From: Streptomyces malaysiense
GTDB lineage: Bacteria > Actinomycetota > Actinomycetes > Streptomycetales > Streptomycetaceae
Assembly: GCF_000980885.2 (NCBI RefSeq)
Contig: NZ_LBDA02000006.1
Span: 245,411-309,410 of the forward strand
Direction: 5' to 3'
Length of the DNA stretch: 64,000 nucleotides
Below the pieces are notes generated by a model. It was not told the DNA's origin and searched no databases. It saw only the letters and a program-made list of their open reading frames with translations. Below, one piece after another: positions 9,325 through 21,180 of this stretch. Each line of letters opens with the position of its first letter. Position 1 is the stretch's first letter. The translations under genes and the position numbers were made by a program.

Positions 9325-10173
9325 TTGTTGACCCAGACCACCTCACGGGTGCTCGATCCGAGCGACCTCGACGCCGCGCTCGCCGTCCTGGACCGCGAGC
9401 CGGTCGCGAACGCCTTCGTGACCGCGCGCGTCCAGATCGCCGGGCTCGACCCCTGGCGCCTCGGCGGCGAGATGTGGGGCTGGTACGAGGACGGCATGCT
9501 CACGTCCCTGTGCTACGCGGGCGCCAACCTGGTCCCGATCTGCGCCACCGAGCGCGCCGTACGCGGCTTCGCGGACCGCGCCCGGCGGGCCGGCCGCCGC
9601 TGCTCCTCCATCGTCGGCCCCGCCGACGCCACCTCCGCGCTGTGGCGGCTGCTGGAGCCCCACTGGGGCCCGGCCCGTGAGGTCAGGTCCCAGCAGCCGC
9701 TGATGGTCACCGACCGGATGCCCGACGACATCGCCCCGGACCCCTACGTCCGCCGCGTCCGCAAGGACGAGATGGAGACGATCATGCCGGCGTGCGTGGC
9801 GATGTTCACCGAGGAGGTCGGGGTCTCCCCGCTGGGCGGCGACGGCGGCCTGCTCTACCAGGCCCGGGTCGCCGAACTCGTCGGCTCCGGCCGTTCCTTC
9901 GCCCGCCTGGACAAGGACGGCAAGGTCGTCTTCAAGGCCGAGATCGGCGCGGCGACCTCCCAGGCCTGCCAGATCCAGGGGGTGTGGGTGGCCCCCGAGC
10001 ACCGGGGCAGGGGCCTCGCCGCCCCGGCCATGGCGGCGGTCCTGCGCTACGCCCTGGCCGACGTGGCCCCCGTGGTCAGCCTGTACGTCAACGACTTCAA
10101 CACCGCGGCGCGCCGCACCTACCGCAGGATCGGCTTCCAGGAGATCGGCGCCTTCATGAGTGTGCTGTTCTGA
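9325..10173 (+). CDS. GNAT-family N-acetyltransferase with DUF4081-like N-terminal half
   Basis: 282 residues. The C-terminal half is a GNAT fold with the acetyl-CoA pyrophosphate loop QGVWVAPEHRGRGLAAPAM and the strand-plus-helix SLYVNDFNTAARRTYRRIGF. The N-terminal half (LDREPVANAFVTARVQ, then RRCSSIVGPADATSALW) is the DUF4081-type domain seen in actinobacterial relatives. TTG 9325 is chosen since AGGGTGAGG sits nine bases upstream; GTG 9310 lies inside that ribosome site. An equivalent GNAT gene follows ispG in mycobacteria, so this is probably the core-synteny member, displaced by the accessory block. Substrate unknown. Confidence 0.88.
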   Translation: MLTQTTSRVLDPSDLDAALAVLDREPVANAFVTARVQIAGLDPWRLGGEMWGWYEDGMLTSLCYAGANLVPICATERAVRGFADRARRAGRRCSSIVGPADATSALWRLLEPHWGPAREVRSQQPLMVTDRMPDDIAPDPYVRRVRKDEMETIMPACVAMFTEEVGVSPLGGDGGLLYQARVAELVGSGRSFARLDKDGKVVFKAEIGAATSQACQIQGVWVAPEHRGRGLAAPAMAAVLRYALADVAPVVSLYVNDFNTAARRTYRRIGFQEIGAFMSVLF

Positions 10174-10192
10174 ACCCCGATACGCTCCCGGC

Positions 10193-10723
10193 ATGGATCT
10201 AGCGATCGGCCCTCTGGACCTGTCGGCCCGCGTGGACGAGGCCCTGGCGGTCCAAGCGGTGGCGTTCGGCCTCGGCCCGGACGAAGTGGCCGTACGGCGC
10301 CAGATCGTCCAGCGCCATATGCAGTTCCCCGGCGCGCGGGCCCTCGGCGCGACCGCGGGCGGGCTCCTCGTCGGCTTCGTCTACGGCATGCCCAACTCCC
10401 GCACCCACTGGTGGTCGACGGTCGTCGAGCCGTACCTGCGCGCGGCCGGCAACGAGGCCTGGCTGGACGACGCCTTCGTGATCACCGAGCTGCATGTGCA
10501 CCCGGACCACCAGAACCGCGGCATCGGCCGCCGGCTGATCACCCGGATCACCGACTCGGCCGCCGAACCCCGCTCGATCCTCTCGGCGATCGACACCGAC
10601 AGCCCGGCCCGCGGCCTCTACCACTCCCTGGGCTACGTCGACCTCGCCCGCCGCGTCCACTTCCCGAGCGCGCCGCGGCCCTACGCCGTCATGGGGGCTC
10701 CGCTGCCGCTGCGCAGGCGATAG
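10193..10723 (+). CDS. GNAT-family N-acetyltransferase
   Basis: 176 residues from ATG 10193. The GNAT core is clear: FVITELHVHPDHQNRGIGRRL supplies the beta4 strand and the Q-x-x-G-x-G acetyl-CoA loop, and SPARGLYHSLGYVDLAR is the end helix and strand. The start lies 19 bases after the previous acetyltransferase, so the two are probably co-transcribed. The N-terminal half contains a helix and the TAGGLLVGFVYG strand typical of the family. The acceptor (protein, amine or antibiotic) cannot be inferred. A short interspersed repeat lies between this gene and proS. Confidence 0.88.
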   Translation: MDLAIGPLDLSARVDEALAVQAVAFGLGPDEVAVRRQIVQRHMQFPGARALGATAGGLLVGFVYGMPNSRTHWWSTVVEPYLRAAGNEAWLDDAFVITELHVHPDHQNRGIGRRLITRITDSAAEPRSILSAIDTDSPARGLYHSLGYVDLARRVHFPSAPRPYAVMGAPLPLRRR

Positions 10724-10782
10724 GGCGTTAACCGATTTCCGCCCGCCCGGCAAGCCCGGCTAACCTCCTATGCCATCACCGT

Positions 10783-10820
10783 CCCCCATTCTCGGCTGCG
10801 CTCGATCGGGGGCACCCCCA
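10783..10820. repeat. Streptomyces-type interspersed palindromic repeat
   Basis: The segment CCCCCATTCTCGGCT continues into a CGCTCGATCGGGGG arm and then CACCCCCA. It looks like the short imperfect-hairpin element that recurs in many Streptomyces intergenic regions (pattern CCCCACTCTCGGCTTCGCTC then GAGCGGGGG, recalled rather than searched). It sits 22 bases before the proS start codon, so it would lie in or near the proS leader. Confidence 0.5.
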
Positions 10821-10841
10821 CCTGGCAGGAGTACGAGAACC

Positions 10842-12545
10842 ATGGCCAACGCACAGGTCCAGCGCATGTCCCAGTTGATGGCGAAGACGCTGCGCGACGA
10901 CCCGGCGGACGCCGAGGTCCTCAGCCACAAGCTCCTCGTCCGCGCCGGCTACGTCCGCCGCACCGCCGCCGGCATCTGGTCCTGGCTGCCCCTGGGCAAG
11001 AAGGTCCTCGCCAACGTGGAGCGCGTCGTACGCGAGGAGATGGACGCCATCGGCGCCCAGGAGGTGCTGCTGCCCGCCCTGCTGCCCCGCGAGCCCTACG
11101 ACGCCACGGGCCGCTGGGACGAGTACGGCCAGGAGCTGTTCCGGCTCCAGGACCGCAAGGGCGGCGACTACCTCCTCGGTCCCACGCACGAGGAGATCTT
11201 CACCCTGCTGGTCAAGGACCAGTGCACGTCCTACAAGGACCTGCCGGTGATCCTCTACCAGATCCAGAGCAAGTTCCGTGACGAGGCCCGCCCCCGCGCC
11301 GGCATCCTGCGCGGCCGCGAGTTCCTGATGAAGGACTCGTACTCCTTCGACACCGCGGACGAGGGCCTCGCCGAGGCCTACGCCCTGCACCGCGAGGCCT
11401 ACCGGCGGATCTTCGCGCGCCTCGGCCTGGACTACCGCATCGTCGCGGCCACCGCCGGTGCCATGGGCGGCTCCAAGTCGGAGGAGTTCCTGGCCCCCGC
11501 CGAGGCCGGCGAGGACACCTTCGCGGACTGCCCGAACTGCGACTTCGCCGCGAACACCGAGGCGGTCAAGCACGCGCTCCAGCCCGTCGACGGCTCCGCC
11601 GTGCCCGCGCTGGAGGAGATCCCCACCCCCGACACCCCGACCATCGAGACGCTGGCCGCCTCGCTCGGCGTGCGGGCCGCCGACACGCTGAAGAACCTGC
11701 TGGTCAAGGTGGACGGCGAGATCGTCGCCGTCGGCGTGCCCGGTGACCGCGAGGTGGACCTCGGCAAGGTGGAGGAGCACTTCGCGCCCGCCGCCGTCGA
11801 GATGGTCACCGAGGCGGACTTCGCAGGCCGCCCCGACCTGGTGCGCGGCTACGTCGGCCCCCAGGGCCTCGGCGAGAAGGTCAAGTACATCGCCGACCCC
11901 CGGGTGGCCCCCGGCACCGCCTGGATCACCGGCGCCAACAAGGCCGACACGCACGCCAGGAACGTCGTCGCCGGCCGTGACTTCGAGGTCGACGAGTACG
12001 TGGACGTCGTCGTGGTCCAGGAGGGCGACCCCTGCCCCGAGTGCGGCACCGGCCTGAAGCTGGACCGCGCCATCGAGATCGGCCACATCTTCCAGCTGGG
12101 CCGCAAGTACGCCGACGCCCTCAAGCTCGACGTCCTCGGCCAGAACGGCAAGCCCGTCCGCGTCACCATGGGCTCCTACGGCATCGGCGTCTCCCGCGCC
12201 GTCGCCGCGCTCGCCGAGCAGACCGCCGACGAGCAGGGTCTGTGCTGGCCCAAGGAGATCGCCCCGGCCGACGTACACGTGGTCGCCGCCGGCAAGGCCC
12301 TCCAGACCGAGCTGGCCCTCGACGTGGCCGGCAAGCTGGCCGCCGCGGGCGTCCGCGTCCTGGTCGACGACCGCGCCGGGGTCTCCCCGGGCGTCAAGTT
12401 CACCGACGCCGAACTGATCGGCGTCCCCCAGATCCTGGTCGCCGGCCGTCGCTCGGCCGAGGGCGTCCTGGAACTGAAGGACCGCAGGACGGGCGAGCGC
12501 GAGGAAGTGTCGGTCGAGGACGCGATCGCGCGTCTGACCGCGTAG
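10842..12545 (+). CDS. proS: Prolyl-tRNA synthetase
   Basis: 567-residue class II synthetase of the bacterial type, charging tRNA-Pro and editing mischarged Ala-tRNA-Pro. Motif 1 region follows [18 protein letters not shown]; motif 2 is [18 protein letters not shown]; motif 3 is [15 protein letters not shown] near residue 445. Between motifs 2 and 3 lies the YbaK-like editing insertion (about 225-400), and the C-terminus is an anticodon-binding domain (VHVVAAGK, then [16 protein letters not shown]). ATG 10842 is preceded by AGGAG with a rather long 11-base gap; an internal start at MSQLMAK is possible. A strong hairpin follows the stop. Confidence 0.97.
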   Translation: MANAQVQRMSQLMAKTLRDDPADAEVLSHKLLVRAGYVRRTAAGIWSWLPLGKKVLANVERVVREEMDAIGAQEVLLPALLPREPYDATGRWDEYGQELFRLQDRKGGDYLLGPTHEEIFTLLVKDQCTSYKDLPVILYQIQSKFRDEARPRAGILRGREFLMKDSYSFDTADEGLAEAYALHREAYRRIFARLGLDYRIVAATAGAMGGSKSEEFLAPAEAGEDTFADCPNCDFAANTEAVKHALQPVDGSAVPALEEIPTPDTPTIETLAASLGVRAADTLKNLLVKVDGEIVAVGVPGDREVDLGKVEEHFAPAAVEMVTEADFAGRPDLVRGYVGPQGLGEKVKYIADPRVAPGTAWITGANKADTHARNVVAGRDFEVDEYVDVVVVQEGDPCPECGTGLKLDRAIEIGHIFQLGRKYADALKLDVLGQNGKPVRVTMGSYGIGVSRAVAALAEQTADEQGLCWPKEIAPADVHVVAAGKALQTELALDVAGKLAAAGVRVLVDDRAGVSPGVKFTDAELIGVPQILVAGRRSAEGVLELKDRRTGEREEVSVEDAIARLTA

Positions 12546-12562
12546 TACCGGGCTGTACGGCC

Positions 12563-12594
12563 GACGCTCCCCGGGGCCTTCCCCGGGGAGCGTC
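12563..12594 (+). terminator. Perfect hairpin terminator after proS
   Basis: GACGCTCCCCGGGG (12563-12576) pairs perfectly with CCCCGGGGAGCGTC (12581-12594) around a CCTT loop. A 14-bp stem this soon after the stop codon is a convincing factor-independent-like terminator, and it can serve the convergent minus-strand gene too. Confidence 0.85.
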
Positions 12595-12620
12595 GCCGCG
12601 TTCGCGTCGGGCCGCTCAGG

Positions 12621-12638
12621 CTAGTGCCGCGGCACTAG
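12621..12638. repeat. 18-bp perfect palindrome over the end of the kinase-like gene
   Basis: CTAGTGCCGCGGCACTAG is a complete palindrome; its right end contains the TAG stop of the minus-strand gene (12635-12637). It holds two CTAG tetramers, normally rare in Streptomyces DNA. It could be part of a bidirectional transcription end or a protein-binding site. Confidence 0.6.
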
Positions 12639-13543
12639 AGCCACCCGGCGAACTCCAGCAGCAGCTCCCCGTCCCGCGGCCTGCCGACCCGCACCGCACG
12701 CACCCCCGACTCCACCGCCCGGAACAGCGTCCACCCCCGCAGCCGCTCCTGGTCCACCTCAAGCGACTGAGCGAGCCGCTTGATCCGCCGCCGCGTGATG
12801 GACGCGCCCGCGGGCGAGGCGATCAGATCCTCCACCCGGTCCCGCACCAGCCGCGCCAGATCGAACGCGTTCTCCCCGACCACCGGATCCGGCCCCACCG
12901 CGAGCCACGGCAGCCGCTCCCCGGCCAGCACCTTGCTCTGCCGGAACGTGCCGTGCAGCAGCCGCTCCTCCGGCGGCGCCACCAGCAGGTCGTCCCGCGC
13001 CGCCAGCGCCGCGTCCACCAGCGCCGCCACCTCCGGCTCCCGCCGCGCGCCCGCCCGCATCGCCACCGCCTGCCGCGCCGTGCGCTCGGCGACGGTCTCG
13101 AAGGGGTGGTCCGCCGGCGGTTCCACCCACAGCCGCCGCAGCGTGCCCGCCGCCTCCAGCAGCGCCTTCGCCTCCGGCAGCGACCGCACCGAGACGTCCG
13201 GGTGCAGCCGTTCGAGCAGCAGTGCCCCCTCCTCGCCGTCCCGCGCGTCCGACGCCAGCAGCTGCACGGCGCCCCGTCCGCCCCAGTGCGCCAGCGCAGC
13301 GCGCTCGCTCTCCGGGCGGGCCCTGGGCGGGGCCAGCTTGAGCACCGCCGGGGTGCCGTCCGCCTGCCGCACCAGCACCACCAGGCTGCTGCGGCCCCCG
13401 GGCACCTGTACCCGCTCGACGGTCAACCCCAGCCGCGCCACCGCCCGTTCGGCCATCTCGGGCAGCCGGGCCAGCCAGTCGTCCCCGGCCGGTGCCGTCT
13501 CCCCGAGCGCCCGCACCAGGCGCCGCGGCGGTTCGAAAGCCAT
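12635..13543 (-). CDS. Aminoglycoside-phosphotransferase-fold protein lacking catalytic residues
   Basis: 302 residues. Overall layout fits the APH / streptomycin-6-kinase family: an N-lobe with SLVVLVRQADGTPAVLKLAPP (lysine strand), then a C-lobe ending in RAVESGVRAVRVGRP. The catalytic loop, normally HGDxHxxN, reads HGTFRQSKVL at about 195-204: the catalytic Asp is Thr and the Mg-binding Asn is Lys. The usual IDP of the second metal site is GPDPVVGENAFDLARLV, which keeps only part of the motif. It is therefore probably a pseudokinase with a binding or regulatory role (inference). It converges on proS; the divergent partner is none, as DUF4439 follows upstream on the same strand boundary. 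Confidence 0.8.
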   Translation of the reverse strand: MAFEPPRRLVRALGETAPAGDDWLARLPEMAERAVARLGLTVERVQVPGGRSSLVVLVRQADGTPAVLKLAPPRARPESERAALAHWGGRGAVQLLASDARDGEEGALLLERLHPDVSVRSLPEAKALLEAAGTLRRLWVEPPADHPFETVAERTARQAVAMRAGARREPEVAALVDAALAARDDLLVAPPEERLLHGTFRQSKVLAGERLPWLAVGPDPVVGENAFDLARLVRDRVEDLIASPAGASITRRRIKRLAQSLEVDQERLRGWTLFRAVESGVRAVRVGRPRDGELLLEFAGWL

Positions 13544-13611
13544 GCGCGAGCCGTTCCCTTCCTCGTGGGCCCCGTCCGTCCCGGGGCCGCCGTACGCGGC
13601 CCGTACGCCGC

Positions 13612-14145
13612 TCAGCGGGCCGCCGACGCGGACCCCGACGGCGTCCCGCCCGCGGCCCCCGTCCCGGTCCCCGTGTCCGTGCCGGTACCCGTTCCCTCGC
13701 CCGCCCGTTCGGCGAGCCCCGGGAAGGCTACGCTCTGTCCGCTCCAGCCCACCGCCCGCACCGCGGCCTCCCGCAGCGCCGCCGCGGCCGAGGTGCGCCG
13801 CGCACCGGTCGTCGAGCGCACCAGGTCGGCGTAGACCCCGGCCACCCGCTGCTCCAGCCGCGCGGCGAGCCGCACCGCGCCGGCCGCGTCGCGCACCGCG
13901 AACGGCAGGGCGTAGGCCGCGCTCGCCGCCACCGGCCGGCCGCCCAGGTCCCGCACCTCGCGGGCCAGCGCGTCCCGCCGGGCCCGGTGGGCGTCGTACG
14001 CCGCCTTCGCCTCGCTCCGGCGCCGGTCGTCCACCCGGCCGCCGACGACGCCGTACCCGTACACCGCCGCGTGCTCCGCCGCCAACGCGGCCTGGACGGC
14101 GTTCAGTTCGGCCGCGCGCTCGCTCTTGTCCGGCCCGTCGCTCAC
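13612..14145 (-). CDS. Ferritin-like DUF4439 protein
   Basis: 177 residues from GTG 14145, overlapping the lipoprotein stop by four bases (GTGA). It is mostly helical, with AAELNAVQAALAAEHAAVYGYG in helix 1, YDAHRARRDALAREVRDLGG in helix 2 and LEQRVAGVYADLVRSTTG later, the DUF4439 ferritin-like pattern. Glu and His in AAEHAAVYGYG and the YDAHRARRD helix are where a metal site would sit, but function is unknown. The last 30 residues are a Gly/Thr/Ser-rich tail with a GTGTGT repeat. It is translationally coupled to the lipoprotein gene, so the pair probably acts together at the cell envelope. Confidence 0.8.
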   Translation of the reverse strand: MSDGPDKSERAAELNAVQAALAAEHAAVYGYGVVGGRVDDRRRSEAKAAYDAHRARRDALAREVRDLGGRPVAASAAYALPFAVRDAAGAVRLAARLEQRVAGVYADLVRSTTGARRTSAAAALREAAVRAVGWSGQSVAFPGLAERAGEGTGTGTDTGTGTGAAGGTPSGSASAAR

Positions 14146-14663
14146 TTCGCGGCCCCCGTCGTCAGCAGATACGCGTGCGCGGCGCCGGCCGCCGCCGTGG
14201 AGGCCAGCAGCCGCGCCTGCTCGCCCGGCACCTCCAGCAGCGCCCCGGCCCGCCGGTCGGCGAGTGCCCGCTCGGCGGCGGCCAGCGAGGCGAGGGCCCC
14301 CTTCTCGGTCGCCGGCACCGGGGCCGGCGAGGCGGAGGGGGAGGGGGAGGCGGAGCCCGAGGGGGTCGCCGGGGGAGTCGTGCCCTCCTGGAACGCGGCG
14401 GCATGGGCCGCGACCTCGGTGCGCAGCGGGCGCAGCCGCTCCGCGAGATCCGGGAACGCCTTGAGCACGGCGTCGTAGCGCTCCAGCAGCGCCGCGCTGT
14501 CGGTGGCGGCCTGCGCGCGGGCCCGCTCGGTGGCCGAGGGGCCGTCGCCGCCGGAGCCGGGGCCGGACGTGCAGCCCGCCAGCAGGGCGGCGCCGGCGGC
14601 CGAGGCGAGCAGGGTTCTTCTGCGCGGCCCCGAGGGGATGCGCGGTGGCGAGGGGTACGGCAC
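14142..14663 (-). CDS. Putative Tat-type lipoprotein
   Basis: About 173 residues from GTG 14663, which has GAGGA eight bases upstream; ATG 14729 would give a longer N-terminus. The signal contains PRRRTLLASAAGAALLAGC, a twin-arginine region, hydrophobic core and a lipobox (LLAGC) with the acylated Cys. The mature part is mostly helical (ALLERYDAVLKAFPDLAERL, then LRTEVAAHAAAF), then a Ser/Pro/Ala linker, then another helical segment. This helix-linker-helix layout resembles a ferritin-like partner and fits its coupling to the DUF4439 gene downstream. The exact function is unknown. Confidence 0.7.
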   Translation of the reverse strand: MPYPSPPRIPSGPRRRTLLASAAGAALLAGCTSGPGSGGDGPSATERARAQAATDSAALLERYDAVLKAFPDLAERLRPLRTEVAAHAAAFQEGTTPPATPSGSASPSPSASPAPVPATEKGALASLAAAERALADRRAGALLEVPGEQARLLASTAAAGAAHAYLLTTGAAK

Positions 14664-14894
14664 GGCAGACGTCCTCGGGGACTCGTACGACAACAAGAAG
14701 AGCGGCGAGCGGCGCCGCGCCGTGATCACCGTACCCGCGCACCTGTCCGATACCAGTCACCGGCACCGCCCTGCCTCACCCGTCCCGCGTCGGGTCGTCC
14801 CCAGGTGGACGGCAACACACCCCGCGACCGGATACCCTTTGACCAGACACGCGACCCATCCCACAACAGCACACGCGGCCGAGGAGTCACCCGG

Positions 14895-15401
14895 ATGAGC
14901 ACCACCCAGAGCGAGAGGCTGCGAGAGCTGCTGGAACCGCTCGTCACCTCCCAGGGGCTGGACCTCGAAGAGATCGCTGTCGACTCCGTCGGACGCAAGC
15001 GGGTGCTGCGCGTGGTCGTCGACTCCGACTCCGGGGCGGACCTGGACGCGATCGCCGATGTGAGCCGTGCGCTCTCGGCGAAGCTGGACGAGACCGACGC
15101 GATGGGTGACACCGCGTACGACCTGGAGGTCGGCACCCCCGGGGCCGAGCGCCCCCTCTCCGAGCACCGGCACTTCGTGCGGGCCGCGGGCCGGCTGGTG
15201 AAGTTCCAGCTGACCGAGGACGGCGAGCTGGTGGCGCGGATCCTGACCGTGGACGAGGAGGGCCTCGACGTCGAGGTGCCCGGCGTCAAGGGCCGCAAGG
15301 CCACCACCCGCCGGATCGCCTTCCCGGAGATCGCGAAGGCCCGCGTGCAGGTCGAGTTCAACCGCAAGGACAAGAAGGACAAGGAAGAGGAGGAGGCGTA
15401 G
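14895..15401 (+). CDS. rimP: Ribosome maturation factor RimP
   Basis: 168 residues needed for maturation of the 30S subunit. The N-terminal domain carries [20 protein letters not shown] and the conserved segment [36 protein letters not shown] is the diagnostic RimP motif leading to the SH3-like C-terminal domain. ATG 14895 is preceded by GAGGAG at 8 bases. The C-terminus is a charged Lys/Glu tail. It begins the rimP-nusA-ylxR-infB translation-and-transcription operon; nusA starts two bases after its stop. Confidence 0.95.
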   Translation: MSTTQSERLRELLEPLVTSQGLDLEEIAVDSVGRKRVLRVVVDSDSGADLDAIADVSRALSAKLDETDAMGDTAYDLEVGTPGAERPLSEHRHFVRAAGRLVKFQLTEDGELVARILTVDEEGLDVEVPGVKGRKATTRRIAFPEIAKARVQVEFNRKDKKDKEEEEA

Positions 15402-15403
15402 CC

Positions 15404-16390
15404 GTGGACATCGACATGAGCGCCCTGCGGGGCTTGGTCAGGGAGAAGGAGATCTCCTTCGACCTGCTGGTCGAAGCGATCGAGTCGGCCCTCCTCATCG
15501 CCTACCACCGCACCGAGGGAAGCCGCCGACGCGCGCGCGTGGAGCTCGACCGGTCGACCGGGCACGTGACCGTGTGGGCGAAGGAGGAACCCGAGGACCT
15601 GGAGGAGGGGCAGGAGCCGCGGGAGTTCGACGACACTCCCTCGGGCTTCGGGCGGATCGCCGCCACCACCGCCAAGCAGGTGATCCTCCAGCGTCTGCGC
15701 GACGCCGAGGACGACGCGACGCTCGGCGAGTACGCGGGGCGTGAGGGCGACATCGTCACCGGCGTGGTCCAGCAGGGCCGCGACCCGAAGAACGTGCTGG
15801 TGGACATCGGCAAGCTGGAGGCCATCCTGCCGGTGCAGGAGCAGGTGCCCGGCGAGACCTACCCGCACGGCCAGCGCCTGCGGTCGTACGTGGTCCGGGT
15901 CGCCAAGGGCGTGCGCGGACCCTCCGTGACGCTCTCGCGCACCCACCCGAACCTGGTGAAGAAGCTTTTCGCCCTGGAGGTGCCGGAGATCGCCGACGGT
16001 TCGGTGGAGATCGCGGCCATCGCCCGCGAGGCCGGCCACCGCACCAAGATCGCCGTCCGCTCCACCCGTTCGGGCCTGAACGCCAAGGGCGCCTGCATCG
16101 GCCCGATGGGCGGCCGGGTGCGCAACGTGATGGGCGAGCTGAACGGCGAGAAGATCGACATCGTCGACTGGTCGGACGACCCGGCGGAGATGGTGGCGAA
16201 CGCGCTGTCACCCGCTCGGGTGAGCAAGGTGGAGGTCGTGGATCTCGCGTCCCGCTCCGCCCGGGTGACCGTGCCGGACTACCAGCTGTCGCTGGCGATC
16301 GGCAAGGAGGGGCAGAACGCCCGCCTCGCCGCCCGGCTCACCGGCTGGCGCATCGACATCCGGCCCGACACCGAGCAGCCGGCGGAGTAG
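15404..16390 (+). CDS. nusA: Transcription termination/antitermination factor NusA
   Basis: 328 residues, the short actinobacterial form without the acidic C-terminal repeats of E. coli. It binds RNA polymerase and nascent RNA in pausing, termination and rRNA antitermination. The N-terminal polymerase-binding domain starts [19 protein letters not shown]; the S1 domain lies about 110-180 ([17 protein letters not shown]); KH1 has [20 protein letters not shown] and KH2 has [22 protein letters not shown] 15404 is two bases after rimP; its ribosome site lies within the rimP end (GAGGAGG). A 109-base gap with no gene leads to ylxR. Confidence 0.96.
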   Translation: MDIDMSALRGLVREKEISFDLLVEAIESALLIAYHRTEGSRRRARVELDRSTGHVTVWAKEEPEDLEEGQEPREFDDTPSGFGRIAATTAKQVILQRLRDAEDDATLGEYAGREGDIVTGVVQQGRDPKNVLVDIGKLEAILPVQEQVPGETYPHGQRLRSYVVRVAKGVRGPSVTLSRTHPNLVKKLFALEVPEIADGSVEIAAIAREAGHRTKIAVRSTRSGLNAKGACIGPMGGRVRNVMGELNGEKIDIVDWSDDPAEMVANALSPARVSKVEVVDLASRSARVTVPDYQLSLAIGKEGQNARLAARLTGWRIDIRPDTEQPAE

Positions 16391-16499
16391 GCGCCCCGCG
16401 AGGGAATGGATCCAGGCCGCGAGTGGCTTGGATTACGACAACAGCCGTTCGATCTTTCCCCCAGAGGGGTGAGGTCGGTGCGGGGAGGTAGACTTAGCC

Positions 16500-16796
16500 G
16501 TGTCTGGCCGGACGCATGCCGGAGCATGCCCTGAACGCACCTGTGTGGGGTGCCGGCAGCGGGCGGCCAAGGACGATCTCCTGCGGATCGTGCGGAGCGA
16601 GGACGAATGCGTCCCCGATCCGCGCGGTACGCTGCCCGGCCGGGGTGCGTATCTGCACCCCGCCCTGGTCTGTCTCGACCAGGCGGTACGCCGTCGGGCG
16701 TTGCCGCGGGCACTGCGCGCCCCGGGAGCGCTCGACACAAAGGCGTTGCGCCGACACGTCGAGCAGGCAACAGTTGCCGAGCAGGCAACGCCGTAA
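16500..16796 (+). CDS. ylxR: YlxR (DUF448) RNA-binding-like protein
   Basis: 98 residues, GTG start with GGGGAGGTAG upstream. The diagnostic motif PERTCVGCRQRAAKDDLLRI and the later GTLPGRGAYLHPALVCLDQA identify the YlxR family, always found between nusA and infB. Structural work on relatives suggests RNA binding or a role linked to RNase P or to nucleoid regulation; no catalytic function is established. It lies on the nusA-infB transcript, 144 bases before infB. Confidence 0.93.
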   Translation: MSGRTHAGACPERTCVGCRQRAAKDDLLRIVRSEDECVPDPRGTLPGRGAYLHPALVCLDQAVRRRALPRALRAPGALDTKALRRHVEQATVAEQATP

Positions 16797-16940
16797 GACA
16801 TGCCGTACGGAACCCCGTGCGGCTTGGTACCTCGCGAGTCGAAAGCAGGTCGAGATTGCGATGAGCACTCGATGAGTACGCGATGAGTACGCCCATGAAC
16901 TAGCGACGGTCCGGCTTCACCCGGACCTCAAAGGAGCGAA

Positions 16941-19967
<3,027 letters not shown>

Positions 19968-19984
19968 CCGGCCGACGGTTCACA

Positions 19985-20014
19985 CCGGCCGACAGGACGT
20001 GTCCTGTCGGCCGG
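19985..20014 (+). terminator. Hairpin terminator after infB
   Basis: CCGGCCGACAGGAC (19985-19998) is followed by its reverse complement GTCCTGTCGGCCGG (20001-20014) with almost no loop in between (about four bases if the terminal pair opens). It lies 17 bases after the infB stop and probably closes the rimP-to-infB transcript. Confidence 0.8.
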
Positions 20015-20344
20015 CGTGCCGTTCCCGGGGGCGATCATTCGCCCACCCACCGGACCGCGGCCGGACGGCCCGAGGCGTCGCCCCGGGCCGTCCGGCCGCG
20101 GCTCGCGACGGTCCGGGCGGGTCCGCCGGGCCGCCGACACGGCGCGTGACGGACCGGAGGGGCCTCCGGCCGGCCCGGCCGGCCTGCCGGTTCCCGCCAC
20201 CCGCTTCGTCCCCGGCCCCCGCGGACGGCCGGCTCGGAAACCCTGTCGAGCCACCGTCCCGCACGCGGTACCGTTTCTTGATGTCCCCGGCCACCCGGCG
20301 CAGGGGCCATCGATCCCGTACCGGCGGGTGAACCGGCAACACAC
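20015..20344. other. Non-coding stretch between infB and the DUF503 gene
   Basis: About 330 bases of G+C-rich sequence with no credible gene: the open frames are short or read out of the flanking genes and have no recognisable product. It presumably contains the promoter for the DUF503-rbfA-truB group; no convincing -35/-10 pair stands out. Confidence 0.6.
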
Positions 20345-20638
20345 ATGTACGTGGGGACTCTGTCCTTCGACCTCCTCCTCGGCGACGTCCACTCGCTGAA
20401 GGAGAAGCGCTCCGTCGTCCGCCCGATCGTCGCCGAACTCCAGCGGAAGTACGCCGTGAGCGCGGCCGAGGTGGACCACATGAACCTCCACCGGCGGACG
20501 ATCATCGGCCTGGCCGTGGTCTCCGGCGACGCGGCGCACCTCACCGACGTACTGGACCGGTGCGAACGGCTGGTCGCCGGCCGCCCGGAGGTGGAGCTGC
20601 TGTCCGTCCGCCGCCGCTTCCACGGCGACGACGACTGA
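20345..20638 (+). CDS. DUF503 (YlxP-like) protein
   Basis: 97 residues from ATG 20345. The sequence MYVGTLSFDLLLGDVHSLKE followed by KRSVVRPIVAELQRKY is the DUF503 signature, and IIGLAVVSGDA forms a central strand. The family, called YlxP in Bacillus, is almost always encoded between infB and rbfA. Its function is not settled; it has a small ferredoxin-like fold. The gene ends 89 bases before rbfA and likely shares a transcript with rbfA and truB. Confidence 0.92.
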   Translation: MYVGTLSFDLLLGDVHSLKEKRSVVRPIVAELQRKYAVSAAEVDHMNLHRRTIIGLAVVSGDAAHLTDVLDRCERLVAGRPEVELLSVRRRFHGDDD

Positions 20639-20727
20639 CACCGGACTCCGGGGCCGCGGAGCACGGACCGAAGACCACAGAACACACGCGAAGACCCAGG
20701 AACAAGGAAAGAACGGGAGCTGGACCA

Positions 20728-21180
20728 GTGGCCGACAACGCGCGGGCGAAAAGGCTGGCGGACCTCATCCGAGAGGTGGTTGCCCAGAAGCTGCAGCGCG
20801 GGATCAAGGACCCGCGGCTCGGCTCGCACGTCACCATCACGGACACCCGCGTGACGGGTGACCTGCGGGAGGCGACCGTCTTCTACACGGTGTACGGGGA
20901 CGAAGAGGAGCGGGAGGCCGCCGCGGCGGGCCTGGAGAGCGCCAAGGGCATCCTGCGCTCCGAGGTGGGCCGTGCGGCCGGGGTGAAGTTCACCCCGACC
21001 CTCACCTTCGTCGCGGACGCCCTGCCGGACACCGCCCGGACCATCGAGGACCTCCTCGACAAGGCCCGGCAGTCCGACGCCAAGGTGCGGGAGACCTCCG
21101 CGGGCGCCAGCTACGCCGGCGGCGCGGACCCGTACCGCAAGCCGGCGGACGACGAGACGGACGGCGACGCCGCGGAATGA
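20728..21180 (+). CDS. rbfA: Ribosome-binding factor A
   Basis: 150 residues, GTG 20728 (MADNARAKRLADLIREVV) with GGGAGC eight bases upstream. RbfA binds the 30S subunit during late 16S processing and cold adaptation. The KH-like fold is recognised by KDPRLGSHVTITDTRVTGDL, then the strand ATVFYTVYG and the helix LESAKGILRSEVG with PTLTFVADALPDTA. The last 35 residues are a poorly conserved tail rich in Ala, Gly and acid residues. Its stop overlaps truB by four bases (ATGA), showing translational coupling. Confidence 0.95.
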   Translation: MADNARAKRLADLIREVVAQKLQRGIKDPRLGSHVTITDTRVTGDLREATVFYTVYGDEEEREAAAAGLESAKGILRSEVGRAAGVKFTPTLTFVADALPDTARTIEDLLDKARQSDAKVRETSAGASYAGGADPYRKPADDETDGDAAE

